Of a stretch of DNA of 64,000 nucleotides, positions 57,044-64,000 are shown piece after piece. The translations under genes were made by a program, and so were the position numbers. Numbering within the stretch: position 1 is the stretch's first letter; every line of letters starts with the position of its first letter. Origin of the DNA: an uncultured bacterium (lineage in GTDB: Bacteria; Krumholzibacteriota; Krumholzibacteriia; LZORAL124-64-63); the NCBI GenBank assembly GCA_937864225.1, contig CALMJK010000003.1, positions 62,001-126,000 of the forward strand. The letters run 5' to 3'. A model generated the notes under the pieces. The model searched no databases, was not told the origin of the DNA, and saw only the letters and a program-made list of their open reading frames with translations.

Positions 57044-58209
57044 CCCGCACGCTGCGCCGTTGGCTGGGGCGGTTGGACGAGTACGACGGGTGGCTGCTCG
57101 GCGCCGTGTTCGTCCTGTGCCTGCTCGGCACGGTGATGGTCTACGAGGCCGGCAGCTTCCGTCCCGAGGCGCTCAGCCAGGGGCGCGTGAACGCCTACTA
57201 CCTGCTCAAGCATCTGGCCCGCCTGGCGCTCGGCCTGGCGGCTCTGGGCGCGCTGGCGGGACTGGACTATCGCGTCCTGCGGCAACGTCCGGTGAATTGG
57301 GGGCTGTTGGGGCTAGGCCTGGGGCTGATGCTGATGACGGTGTCGGTGGGCGACCTCTGGGCCGTCGAACGCAACGGCTGTGCGCGCTGGCTCGCGATCC
57401 TGCCCGTGCAACCGATCGAGATCGCCAAGATCGCCCTGGCCCTGTTCCTCGCCGAGCGGCTGAGCGACGGCTGGCGGCAGTGGGCCTTCGATCGCGAATT
57501 CCTGCGCCTGCTGGCCGTCCCGATCCTGCTGGTCGTGATCCTGGCGGCGCAGCCCAATTTCGGCAATGCCCTCGTGATCACGGCGTTCACGCTGATCACG
57601 CTGTTCGTGGCCGGGATGCCGTTGAGACAGCTCGGCATCATGGTCGGACCCGCCGTCGCGCTGGCCGGCTTGGCGGCGCTCGTCGTGCCCAAGGTCAACA
57701 CCCGGTTCACCGGCTGGTGGCGAGGCATCGTGGGGGGAGGGGGCGACTACCAGGTCGAGCAATCCCTGATCGGTCTGGGCGCAGGGGGCTGGCACGGCTT
57801 CGGCTTCGGAGGCAGCCACCAGCGATTCTGGTTCTTGCCCGAGTCGCACACCGATTTCATCTTCTCGGTGATCGGCGAGGAATTGGGCCTGATCGGCGCG
57901 ACCCTCACCCTCGTCCTCTTCGTCGTCGTGGCGCTGCGGGGCTATCGCATCGCCCGCCGCGCGCCGGACCGGTTCGGTCGCCTCGCCGCCGCCGGCCTGA
58001 CGACGTTGCTGATGCTTTACGCGCTGCTGAACATGAGCATGGTGACAGGGCTGGCGCCGGTCATCGGTCTGCCGTTGCCGTTCGTCAGCTACGGCGGTTC
58101 CGCCCTGGTGACGAATCTCGCGGCCGTCGGCATCCTGCTCAGCGTGGATCGGCGCACGCGCGCCGCGCAGGCGCGGGCGCCCAGGCAGCCCCGCTTCGTG
58201 ACGGCGTGA
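57040..58209 (+). CDS. ftsW: Septal peptidoglycan polymerase FtsW
   Basis: SEDS-family glycosyltransferase that polymerises lipid II at the septum with FtsI. The 389-residue protein has about ten membrane helices, beginning WLLGAVFVLCLLGTVMVYEA. It carries CARWLAILPVQPIEIAKIA, FLPESHTDFIFSVIGEELGL (the Asp in TDFIF is the catalytic residue in SEDS enzymes) and LPFVSYGGSALVTNLAAVGI. The usual QPDLGTA loop reads QPNFGNA here, an unusual change. It overlaps murD (ATGA); murG starts 11 bases downstream. Confidence 0.95.
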   Translation: MTRTLRRWLGRLDEYDGWLLGAVFVLCLLGTVMVYEAGSFRPEALSQGRVNAYYLLKHLARLALGLAALGALAGLDYRVLRQRPVNWGLLGLGLGLMLMTVSVGDLWAVERNGCARWLAILPVQPIEIAKIALALFLAERLSDGWRQWAFDREFLRLLAVPILLVVILAAQPNFGNALVITAFTLITLFVAGMPLRQLGIMVGPAVALAGLAALVVPKVNTRFTGWWRGIVGGGGDYQVEQSLIGLGAGGWHGFGFGGSHQRFWFLPESHTDFIFSVIGEELGLIGATLTLVLFVVVALRGYRIARRAPDRFGRLAAAGLTTLLMLYALLNMSMVTGLAPVIGLPLPFVSYGGSALVTNLAAVGILLSVDRRTRAAQARAPRQPRFVTA

Positions 58210-58220
58210 AGGAGGATTGG

Positions 58221-59375
58221 GTGAAGATGGCCGGACGGCCCGACACCGCGGCGCGGGCGCCACGCGTGCTGATCGCGGGCGGCGGCACGGGCGGGCACGT
58301 CTATCCTGGCCTGGCGGTCGCGGAGGAGTTGCGCCGGCTCGCGCCCGCGACCGAGATCCGCTTCGCCGGCACGCGGCGCGGCATCGAGGCGCGGCTGGTG
58401 CCCGCGGCGGGCTGGCGGCTGCACACGATGCCGGCGTCCGGGTTGCGCGGGCTGGGCCCGGCCGCGCGCCTGCTGTTCGCGGCCAATTTCGCCGCGGGCT
58501 GCGCGGTCGCCGGGATGCTGCTGCTGCGCTGGCGGCCCGACGTCGTGCTCGGGACCGGCGGCTACGTGAGCGCGCCGGCGCTCATGGCCGCTTATGGGTG
58601 GGGCTGTCCCGTGGCGTTGCAGGAGCAGAACGCGATTCCCGGGGCCGCCAACCGCTTCCTCGCGCGGCTGACCCGCCGTGTCTATCTCGGCACGCCCGCG
58701 GCCGCCGAGCGCTTCGTCGGGCGCGATTGCCTGGTGACCGGCAACCCGGTGCGCGCCTCGCTGGCGGCGGCCGCCGCCGCAGCGCCGGCCACACCGTTGG
58801 CGCGGGGCGCCGCCGCCGCCCGGCTGCGCCTGCTCGTGTTCGGCGGCAGTCGCGGCGCGGGCACGCTCAATCGCGCCGTGCGCGAATTGGCGCGGCTGCG
58901 CGCCGAACGCGCCGATTTCGACTTGCTCGTGCAGACGGGAACGGCGGAGCAGGAAGCCGTGGCAACCGCGTTGGCGGCCTGGCCGCGCGACCGCGCGCGT
59001 GTCGTGGCCTACATCGAGGACATGGCGGCGGCCCTGACGTGGGCCGATCTGGTCGTGTGCCGCGCGGGGGCCATGACCTTGGCCGAATTGGCGGCGACAG
59101 GCCGTCCGGCCGTGCTGGTGCCCTATCCTCACGCGGCCGACGATCACCAGACGCGGAACGCGCGCGAGGTGGCCGCGGCCGGCGCCGCCGTTCTGCTGCC
59201 CGACGCGCAGTGCGACGCAGCCGCCTTGGCGACCCACCTCGACAGTTTTGCCCGGGATCCGGCCCGTCTGGCGGCCATGGCGCGCGCGAGCGCGCGCTTG
59301 GCGCGGCCCGATGCCGCCAAGCGCATTGCCGAAGACCTGCTGTGCCTGGCCGGACGTTTGCCGGCCGCGACCTGA
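58221..59375 (+). CDS. murG: Undecaprenyldiphospho-muramoylpentapeptide beta-N-acetylglucosaminyltransferase
   Basis: Adds GlcNAc to lipid I to make lipid II. The 384-residue GT-B enzyme has the N-terminal loop IAGGGTGGHVYPGLAVAEEL, then GTGGYVSAPALMAA, ALQEQNAIPGAANRFLAR, VFGGSRGAGTLNRAV and the donor-binding CRAGAMTLAELAATGRPAVL with PYPHAADDHQTRNA. All are diagnostic. The GTG at 58221 has GGAGG five bases upstream; the ATG at 58227 is a near alternative. Confidence 0.96.
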   Translation: MKMAGRPDTAARAPRVLIAGGGTGGHVYPGLAVAEELRRLAPATEIRFAGTRRGIEARLVPAAGWRLHTMPASGLRGLGPAARLLFAANFAAGCAVAGMLLLRWRPDVVLGTGGYVSAPALMAAYGWGCPVALQEQNAIPGAANRFLARLTRRVYLGTPAAAERFVGRDCLVTGNPVRASLAAAAAAAPATPLARGAAAARLRLLVFGGSRGAGTLNRAVRELARLRAERADFDLLVQTGTAEQEAVATALAAWPRDRARVVAYIEDMAAALTWADLVVCRAGAMTLAELAATGRPAVLVPYPHAADDHQTRNAREVAAAGAAVLLPDAQCDAAALATHLDSFARDPARLAAMARASARLARPDAAKRIAEDLLCLAGRLPAAT

Positions 59376-59384
59376 GGAGGAGCC

Positions 59385-60770
59385 GTGTTTCGCAATACCC
59401 GGCACATCCACATGGTGGCGATCGGAGGCGTCGGCATGAGCGGGATCGCGGAAATCCTGCTCAGCCTCGGCTTCCGCGTCAGCGGCAGCGACCTGCGGGC
59501 CTCGGCGGCGACCAGGCGCCTGGAGCGCTTGGGCGCGACGATCCACGTCGGGCACCGGCCGCAGCAGTTGGCGGGCGCCGACGTGGTCGTCTACTCCTCG
59601 GCCGTGACGGTCGCCAATCCCGAGATCGCCGAGGCGCGCCGCCGCCGCATCCCGGTCATCCGACGCGCCGACATGCTCGCCGAACTGATGCGACTCAAAT
59701 ACGGGATCGCCGTCGCCGGCTCGCACGGCAAGACCACGACCACGTCACTGGTCGCCGCGGTGCTGGCCGCCGGCGCGCTCGATCCGACCGTGCTGGTCGG
59801 CGGGCGCTTCCTGGCGACGGGCGCCAACGCGGTCCTGGGCAGCGGAGAATACCTCGTCGCCGAGGCGGACGAGAGCGACGGCACGTTCCTTCGTCTGACG
59901 CCCACCGTGGCGGTCGTGACCAACGTCGATCTCGAACACGTCGATTATTACCGCGACTGGGACGCGCTGCGCAGCGCGTTCGCCTCCTTCCTAGACCGTG
60001 TCCCATTCTACGGCGCTTGCGTGTTGTGCGCCGACGATGCCGAGGTCCGCGCGCTCCTGCCGCGCGTCGATCGCAAGGTCATCACCTACGGTCTGTCGGC
60101 AGATGCCGAGGTCCGCGCCGTGCCCGCGCAGGCGGCGGCGCCCGACGCGGGCGCCGCGGCCACGGTGTTCGCCGCCGGTCGTGAGCTGGGGCAACTGGAG
60201 TTGAAATTGAGGGGGCGGCACAATCTCGTCAACGCCCTCGCGGCCGTCGCGGTCGGCATGGAATTGGGAGTCTCGTATGACCAGATCGCCGGCGCTCTGG
60301 CGGATTTCGCCGGCGTGGGGCGCCGCTTCGAGGAGCGCGGCGAGCACGGGGGCGTGCGCGTCGTGGACGATTATGGCCACCATCCGACGGAGATCGGCGC
60401 CACGCTGGAGGTCGCGCGCGCGACCGGGCGCCGCGTGATGGTCCTGTTCCAGCCGCACCGGTACACGCGCACGGCGCGCTTCCGCCTCGAATTCGCCGAC
60501 GCTCTCTCCGCCGCGGACGAGGTCGCGCTGTTGCCCATCTATCCGGCGAGTGAAGAACCGATGTCCGGCGTCGAGAGCGCTCTTATCCTGCAAGGTTTGC
60601 GCGGCAAGGGCGAGGCCAAGGCGAAGCTCGTCGAAGACTTGGACGAAGCCCTGGCCTGGGTCGACGCCCGCGTGCGGGCCGGCGATCTGCTGTTGACCCT
60701 GGGTGCCGGCGATGTCGGACGCCTCGTGGAGCCGATCTGTCGTCATCTGGACGGAAGGGTGCAGCGATGA
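59385..60770 (+). CDS. murC: UDP-N-acetylmuramate--L-alanine ligase
   Basis: First Mur ligase step, adding L-Ala to UDP-MurNAc. The 461-residue protein starts IHMVAIGGVGMSGIAEILL. The P-loop is VAGSHGKTTTTSLVAAV (about residues 109-125), and EADESDGTFLRL, TNVDLEHVDYY, VVDDYGHHPTEIGATL and FQPHRYTRTARF follow. These are MurC-specific. The GTG at 59385 is the start. murC normally precedes murB and ddl; here ftsQ follows directly with an ATGA overlap. Confidence 0.97.
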   Translation: MFRNTRHIHMVAIGGVGMSGIAEILLSLGFRVSGSDLRASAATRRLERLGATIHVGHRPQQLAGADVVVYSSAVTVANPEIAEARRRRIPVIRRADMLAELMRLKYGIAVAGSHGKTTTTSLVAAVLAAGALDPTVLVGGRFLATGANAVLGSGEYLVAEADESDGTFLRLTPTVAVVTNVDLEHVDYYRDWDALRSAFASFLDRVPFYGACVLCADDAEVRALLPRVDRKVITYGLSADAEVRAVPAQAAAPDAGAAATVFAAGRELGQLELKLRGRHNLVNALAAVAVGMELGVSYDQIAGALADFAGVGRRFEERGEHGGVRVVDDYGHHPTEIGATLEVARATGRRVMVLFQPHRYTRTARFRLEFADALSAADEVALLPIYPASEEPMSGVESALILQGLRGKGEAKAKLVEDLDEALAWVDARVRAGDLLLTLGAGDVGRLVEPICRHLDGRVQR

Positions 60771-61717
60771 GCCCGCCGATCCTCAGCGCCGGCCTCCGCT
60801 GTCGCGATGTCCGTCGGACTCTCGCGCGCCGCCGTCGCTCTCGCCGCTTTGGCCGCCGTTTGCTCTGGCTGGCGCCCCTGGCCGTCCTGCTGCTGGGGGG
60901 CGCGCTGGGAGGAGCGCGATGGTTGCTGACCGCGGACCGCTTCGCGGTGCAGCGCATCGAGACGGGACCTTACCGCTTCACTGATCCCGCCGCGCTCGAT
61001 GCCTGTCTGAGAAGAGCGCACGGTGGCAACATCTGGACGGCCGCCAGCGCGCGGCGGCTGGACGCCGAATTGGCCAGCCTTGCCTGGGTGCGCCGAGCGC
61101 GCGTCAGCCGCGAGTTGCCCGGCACGCTGCGCGTCGAGCTCGAAGAGTGGCGGCCACTGCTGCGTGTGCAACCCGACAGTAACGTCGCCGCCGAGGCCGG
61201 GGTGCTGGTCATGCGGGGCGACGGGAGGCTGGAGGCGTTTCCGGCCCACCTGCCGCCGCCCCAGTTGCCGGTGCTGGCGGGCGCGCGGTTCGTGCAAGGC
61301 CCGGCGGGCGACTGGCAGGTCGCGCCCGGTCTGGCCGACAGCGTCCTGGCGCTGATCCTGGCGGTGGGCGAGACGGGTCTGGAAGGGGTGGTCCCGGTCG
61401 ATTTCGTGCTGGCGGACGCGACCGGTCTGAGCCTCGTCCTGCAGGGTGCGCAGGGACGCCTGCTGGTCGGTGGCGAGGACTACGCAGGGCGTTTGCGGCG
61501 TTTCTTGGCCGTGGGTTCCCGCGTGGCGGCGGGGTCGACGATTGATCTGCGCTTTGGCCGGCGGGTGTTCGTGGACGGACGCCCGGCGGTCGAGGACGAG
61601 ACCGAGGCAAGCGAGGGCGCTGCCGCCGGGGCGCGGCGAGGGCGGCCCGCGACCGATACGGCCCGCGCGGCGCCGGCAAGGGGATCCGACCGTTCCGGCC
61701 GGCCGGCGCGGGCCTGA
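60767..61717 (+). CDS. ftsQ: FtsQ/DivIB-type cell division protein
   Basis: Bitopic divisome protein of 316 residues. It has a strongly basic N-terminus (RRTLARRRRSRRFGRRLL), a transmembrane helix (about residues 33-52) and a POTRA domain (about 58-130: FAVQRIETGPYRFTDPAALD, WTAASARRLDAEL, WVRRARVSRELPGTLRVEL). The beta domain follows to about residue 275, then a low-complexity Ala/Arg/Gly tail. The domain order and the place between murC and ftsA support FtsQ even though identity is low in this family. Confidence 0.85.
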   Translation: MSPPILSAGLRCRDVRRTLARRRRSRRFGRRLLWLAPLAVLLLGGALGGARWLLTADRFAVQRIETGPYRFTDPAALDACLRRAHGGNIWTAASARRLDAELASLAWVRRARVSRELPGTLRVELEEWRPLLRVQPDSNVAAEAGVLVMRGDGRLEAFPAHLPPPQLPVLAGARFVQGPAGDWQVAPGLADSVLALILAVGETGLEGVVPVDFVLADATGLSLVLQGAQGRLLVGGEDYAGRLRRFLAVGSRVAAGSTIDLRFGRRVFVDGRPAVEDETEASEGAAAGARRGRPATDTARAAPARGSDRSGRPARA

Positions 61718-61774
61718 AACGCGATGAATCCACAGGGAACAACGGGTGCAGGGCCGGCAGCGAAGGAGTGATGC

Positions 61775-63055
61775 ATGAGCAACGGGCAACTGATCGTCGC
61801 GTGCGATTTTGGCACGTCCAACTTCCGCGCCCTGGTGGCGGAGGCGTCCGCGAGCGGCCAACTGGAGGTCTTGGGCGGCGCGTGCGTGGCGGCAGGCGGT
61901 TTTCGCGATGGGGATTTTGTCGATCTGCAGTCCGGCGCACACGCCATACGCCGCGCGGTGCGGGCCGTGGAAGCGGTGGCGGACGTCGACGTGCAGGCGT
62001 TCTTCTTCAACGTGATGGGCAGCCATCTGCGTTCGTTGCAGGCCAGGGGCCAGGTGCAGGTGGGACCGACGCCGAGAGCGATCCGCGACGCCGACCTGGG
62101 CGCCGCCTTGGCCAAGGCGCGCAGCCTGGAGATTCCGTTCGACCAGTGCATCCTGGCTGTCAATCCGGTGGACTGGGCAGTGGATCGCGTCCGAGGCATC
62201 GTGGACCCGCGCGGGCGTCTCGGCAGCCAATTGGAGGTGGAGGCTCACCTCGTCACCGGATCGGGCAGCGTGGTGCGCAACGTCGAGCGGGCGGTGCAGA
62301 TGGCGGGCTACGAAGTCGCGGGTCGCGCCGTCGACGTGCTCGCGACCGCCGAGGCGCTTCTCTCGCGGGATGAGCGGGACGAGGGAGTCCTGTTGATCGA
62401 CATTGGCGGGCGTTTGACGCAGTGGGCCCTGTTCAGGAGCGGCCGGCCCGCCGCCAGCGGCGCCGTTCCCTGGGGCGGCGCTCATCTGACCGCGGATCTG
62501 GCGCATGGCCTACGGGTCAGTCTGTCAGAGGCCGAGCAGATCAAGCGCCAGCGGGGCGTGACCCTGCGCGGGCTGGTCGAGGACGCCGATCCGCTGGCGC
62601 TGTTCGAGGAAGAACGCCCGTCCGAGACCCCCGGATTGATCGCCGCGGTGCTCGAGCCCCGCTTGGAAGAGATTTTTAGTCTTGTTCGGAGCGATCTGCG
62701 CGAGCCCCGCCTGCTGGCCGGTCTCGGGCGCCTGGTGCTGACGGGGGGGGGCAGTCGCTGCCGGGGCACGGCCGCGCTCGCCGAGGAGGTCTTCGCGCTG
62801 CCCGCGGAGTGCCGTTGGCTGCCCGCCGGCGTGTCGGGGTTGGAGCGCCTGAGCGAGGCGTTCTGGGGCACCGCCCTGGGTCTGGCGCGCTGGTCATGTG
62901 TGGCCCGCGAGGAACCGCTGGCGGCCGCTGCGGCCGCGGGGGCGCCCGGAGCAGGCTGGGAGGCGGGCGGCGGATCCCCGGTTCTCTGGCGTCGCCTGCG
63001 GGGCATGCTGGTTCGCGCGCAGCGGTCGGAGGCGGACGGACGCCCGGGCGGTTAA
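61775..63055 (+). CDS. ftsA: Divergent FtsA, actin-like division protein
   Basis: FtsA tethers FtsZ to the membrane. The 426-residue protein has the phosphate-1 strand VACDFGTSNFRALVAEA, an IC-like domain, phosphate-2 LIDIGGRLTQWALF, and the adenosine loop LVLTGGGSRCRGTAALAEEV. The phosphate-2 motif departs from the usual DIGGGTTD: Gly-Thr-Thr-Asp became Arg-Leu-Thr-Gln, so ATP binding or hydrolysis may be altered. The last residues (PVLWRRLRGMLVRAQ) could form the amphipathic membrane-targeting helix. The ATG at 61775 follows AAGGAG. ftsZ follows after 107 bases. Confidence 0.85.
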   Translation: MSNGQLIVACDFGTSNFRALVAEASASGQLEVLGGACVAAGGFRDGDFVDLQSGAHAIRRAVRAVEAVADVDVQAFFFNVMGSHLRSLQARGQVQVGPTPRAIRDADLGAALAKARSLEIPFDQCILAVNPVDWAVDRVRGIVDPRGRLGSQLEVEAHLVTGSGSVVRNVERAVQMAGYEVAGRAVDVLATAEALLSRDERDEGVLLIDIGGRLTQWALFRSGRPAASGAVPWGGAHLTADLAHGLRVSLSEAEQIKRQRGVTLRGLVEDADPLALFEEERPSETPGLIAAVLEPRLEEIFSLVRSDLREPRLLAGLGRLVLTGGGSRCRGTAALAEEVFALPAECRWLPAGVSGLERLSEAFWGTALGLARWSCVAREEPLAAAAAAGAPGAGWEAGGGSPVLWRRLRGMLVRAQRSEADGRPGG

Positions 63056-63062
63056 AAACGTG

Positions 63063-63092
63063 TTGGCTTGGCTGACATTCGTGTGCTAAAGA
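63063..63092 (+). promoter_or_regulatory. Possible ftsZ promoter
   Basis: TTGGCT (63063-63068) and TAAAGA (63087-63092) with an 18-base spacer lie in the 107-base gap before ftsZ. The gap is large for this operon, and a separate ftsZ promoter is common in other bacteria; the boxes are only fair. Confidence 0.35.
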
Positions 63093-63162
63093 TGCGGGCG
63101 TCACGGATGGCGCCACGCACTTGATCGCGGCAACCCGACTCACGGACGAGGGGGCGATCGCC

Positions 63163-64000
63163 ATGATGTTTGAGTTCGCGGAGGATTACGAAGAGCTCGC
63201 CAAAATCAGGGTCATCGGGGTCGGCGGGGCCGGTGGCAATGCCGTCAACCGGATGATCGAATCGGGTCTCGGGGGCATCGAATTCATCGCCGTCAATACC
63301 GATGCCCAGGCTCTTCGTCAATCGCGAGCCCACCAAGCGATCCAGATCGGCTGCCAGGTCACTCGGGGCCTCGGTTCGGGAGGCGACCCGGGTGTCGGGC
63401 GTAGGGCCGTGGAAGAGGACGAGGCGACCATCACCGACGCGTTGCACGGCGCCGACATGGTGTTCGTGACCGCCGGCATGGGGGGCGGGACAGGCACGGG
63501 CGCCGCGCCGGTCGTCGCGCGCGTGGCCCGCGAGTTGGGCGCCCTCACCGTGGCCATCGTGACCAAACCGTTCGCGTTCGAGGGGCAGGTCCGCATGCGC
63601 CAGGCCGAAGCCGGCGCGGAAGAGCTGCGCAAGAACGTCGACACGATGATCATGATCCCGAATCAGCGACTGCTGGAGGTCGTGCCCCCGACCACCACCA
63701 TGCGCGATGCGTTCCGCGTGGCCGACAACGTGCTCTACGAGGCGACTCGCGGCATCTACGAGATCATCTCACGCCCGAATCTGGTGAATCTCGATTTCGC
63801 GGACGTGCGGTCCGTCATGAAGGGCATGGGCGTGGCCCTCATGGGCACCGGGCGCGCCACCGGAGAGCAGCGCGCCGAAGCGGCGGCGCAGGCGGCCATC
63901 AGCTCGCCGTTGCTGGAGAATGTCCACATCAGGGGTTCCCGCGCGGTGCTCGTCAACCTGACGGGCGCCGACCTCGGCATCGACGAGGTCAGCCGCGCCA
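63163..64000 (+). CDS. ftsZ: Cell division GTPase FtsZ (5' part)
   Basis: Tubulin-like GTPase that forms the Z ring. The window ends inside the gene, leaving the first 279 residues. KIRVIGVGGAGGNAVNRMI, AVNTDAQALRQSRA, the tubulin signature GMGGGTGTGAAPVVA, TKPFAFEGQVRMRQAEAG and the T7-loop region NLDFADVRSVMKGMGVALMG are all present and well conserved. The ATG at 63163 is followed by a second ATG; both give normal N-termini (MMFEFAEDYEELAK). Confidence 0.97.
   Translation, partial: MMFEFAEDYEELAKIRVIGVGGAGGNAVNRMIESGLGGIEFIAVNTDAQALRQSRAHQAIQIGCQVTRGLGSGGDPGVGRRAVEEDEATITDALHGADMVFVTAGMGGGTGTGAAPVVARVARELGALTVAIVTKPFAFEGQVRMRQAEAGAEELRKNVDTMIMIPNQRLLEVVPPTTTMRDAFRVADNVLYEATRGIYEIISRPNLVNLDFADVRSVMKGMGVALMGTGRATGEQRAEAAAQAAISSPLLENVHIRGSRAVLVNLTGADLGIDEVSRA

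Noticed and set aside
1-64000. CRISPR arrays, insertion sequences or integrase genes
   Set aside because: No regular spacer-repeat pattern, terminal inverted repeats with a transposase, or integrase motifs were seen.
1-64000. Selenoprotein genes with in-frame TGA
   Set aside because: The genes recognised here end at expected lengths and none shows homology continuing past a TGA.

Overview
The window is one contiguous piece of a GC-rich bacterial chromosome with densely packed genes. There are no phage genes, transposases or CRISPR arrays. The gene content suggests a diderm from an uncultured lineage of, or close to, the FCB superphylum (Eisenbacteria or Krumholzibacteriota-like). This is an inference from several traits: DUF2723 and YfhO-type membrane glycosyltransferases, a large beta-propeller protein with a YPNPF-type C-terminal sorting domain, a TonB-domain protein, PASTA domains on the division transpeptidase, a meso-DAP-type MurE, and the order spoVG-tRNA-Gln-prs-rplY-pth-rpsF-rpsR-DUF2232-rplI. 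Starts at GTG and TTG are common. About fifteen gene pairs overlap by four bases (ATGA or GTGA), so most of the window is organised as translationally coupled operons.

Layout. 1-9665 (+) is a housekeeping stretch: the end of an unidentified gene, ispE, spoVG, tRNA-Gln, prs, ribosomal proteins L25, S6, S18 and L9 with pth, then manC, a parvulin-type lipoprotein and a BFN-domain protein. 9705-13079 (-) encodes an amidase lipoprotein with a second, metal-site-less amidase domain, followed by a TonB-domain protein. 13270-21167 (+) holds selA, a membrane SPOR protein with a degenerate kinase-like domain, smc and ftsY. 21238-25443 (+) is a complete riboflavin operon (ribD, ribE, ribBA, ribH, then nusB) under an FMN riboswitch. 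25440-46774 (+) is a large surface-glycan region with a methyltransferase, several GT2/GT4 enzymes, an LPG-synthase-like membrane protein, DUF2723, YfhO, sugar-nucleotide enzymes, an aminotransferase, an acyltransferase and a flippase. 47076-64000 (+) is the division and cell-wall (dcw) cluster: mraZ, a STAS-like gene, rsmH, ftsL, ftsI, murE, murF, mraY, murD, ftsW, murG, murC, ftsQ, ftsA and the first part of ftsZ. murB and ddl are missing from their usual place.

How the parts fit. manC can supply GDP-mannose to the glycan genes. Two polyprenyl-phosphate-sugar synthase-like GT2 genes lie next to GT-C-type membrane proteins (DUF2723 and YfhO), suggesting lipid-linked sugar donors used on the periplasmic face. 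The dcw cluster has a clear promoter and three 10-bp-spaced repeats that look like a MraZ operator. The most unusual items are the degenerate second domain of the amidase, the SPOR protein with a Walker A-less kinase-like domain, a GT2 fused to the membrane half of a sugar-transferase-type protein next to a soluble WbpM-like dehydratase, the STAS-like gene inside dcw, and the AT-rich inverted arms before mraZ. I did not find a clearly new defence or mobile system.
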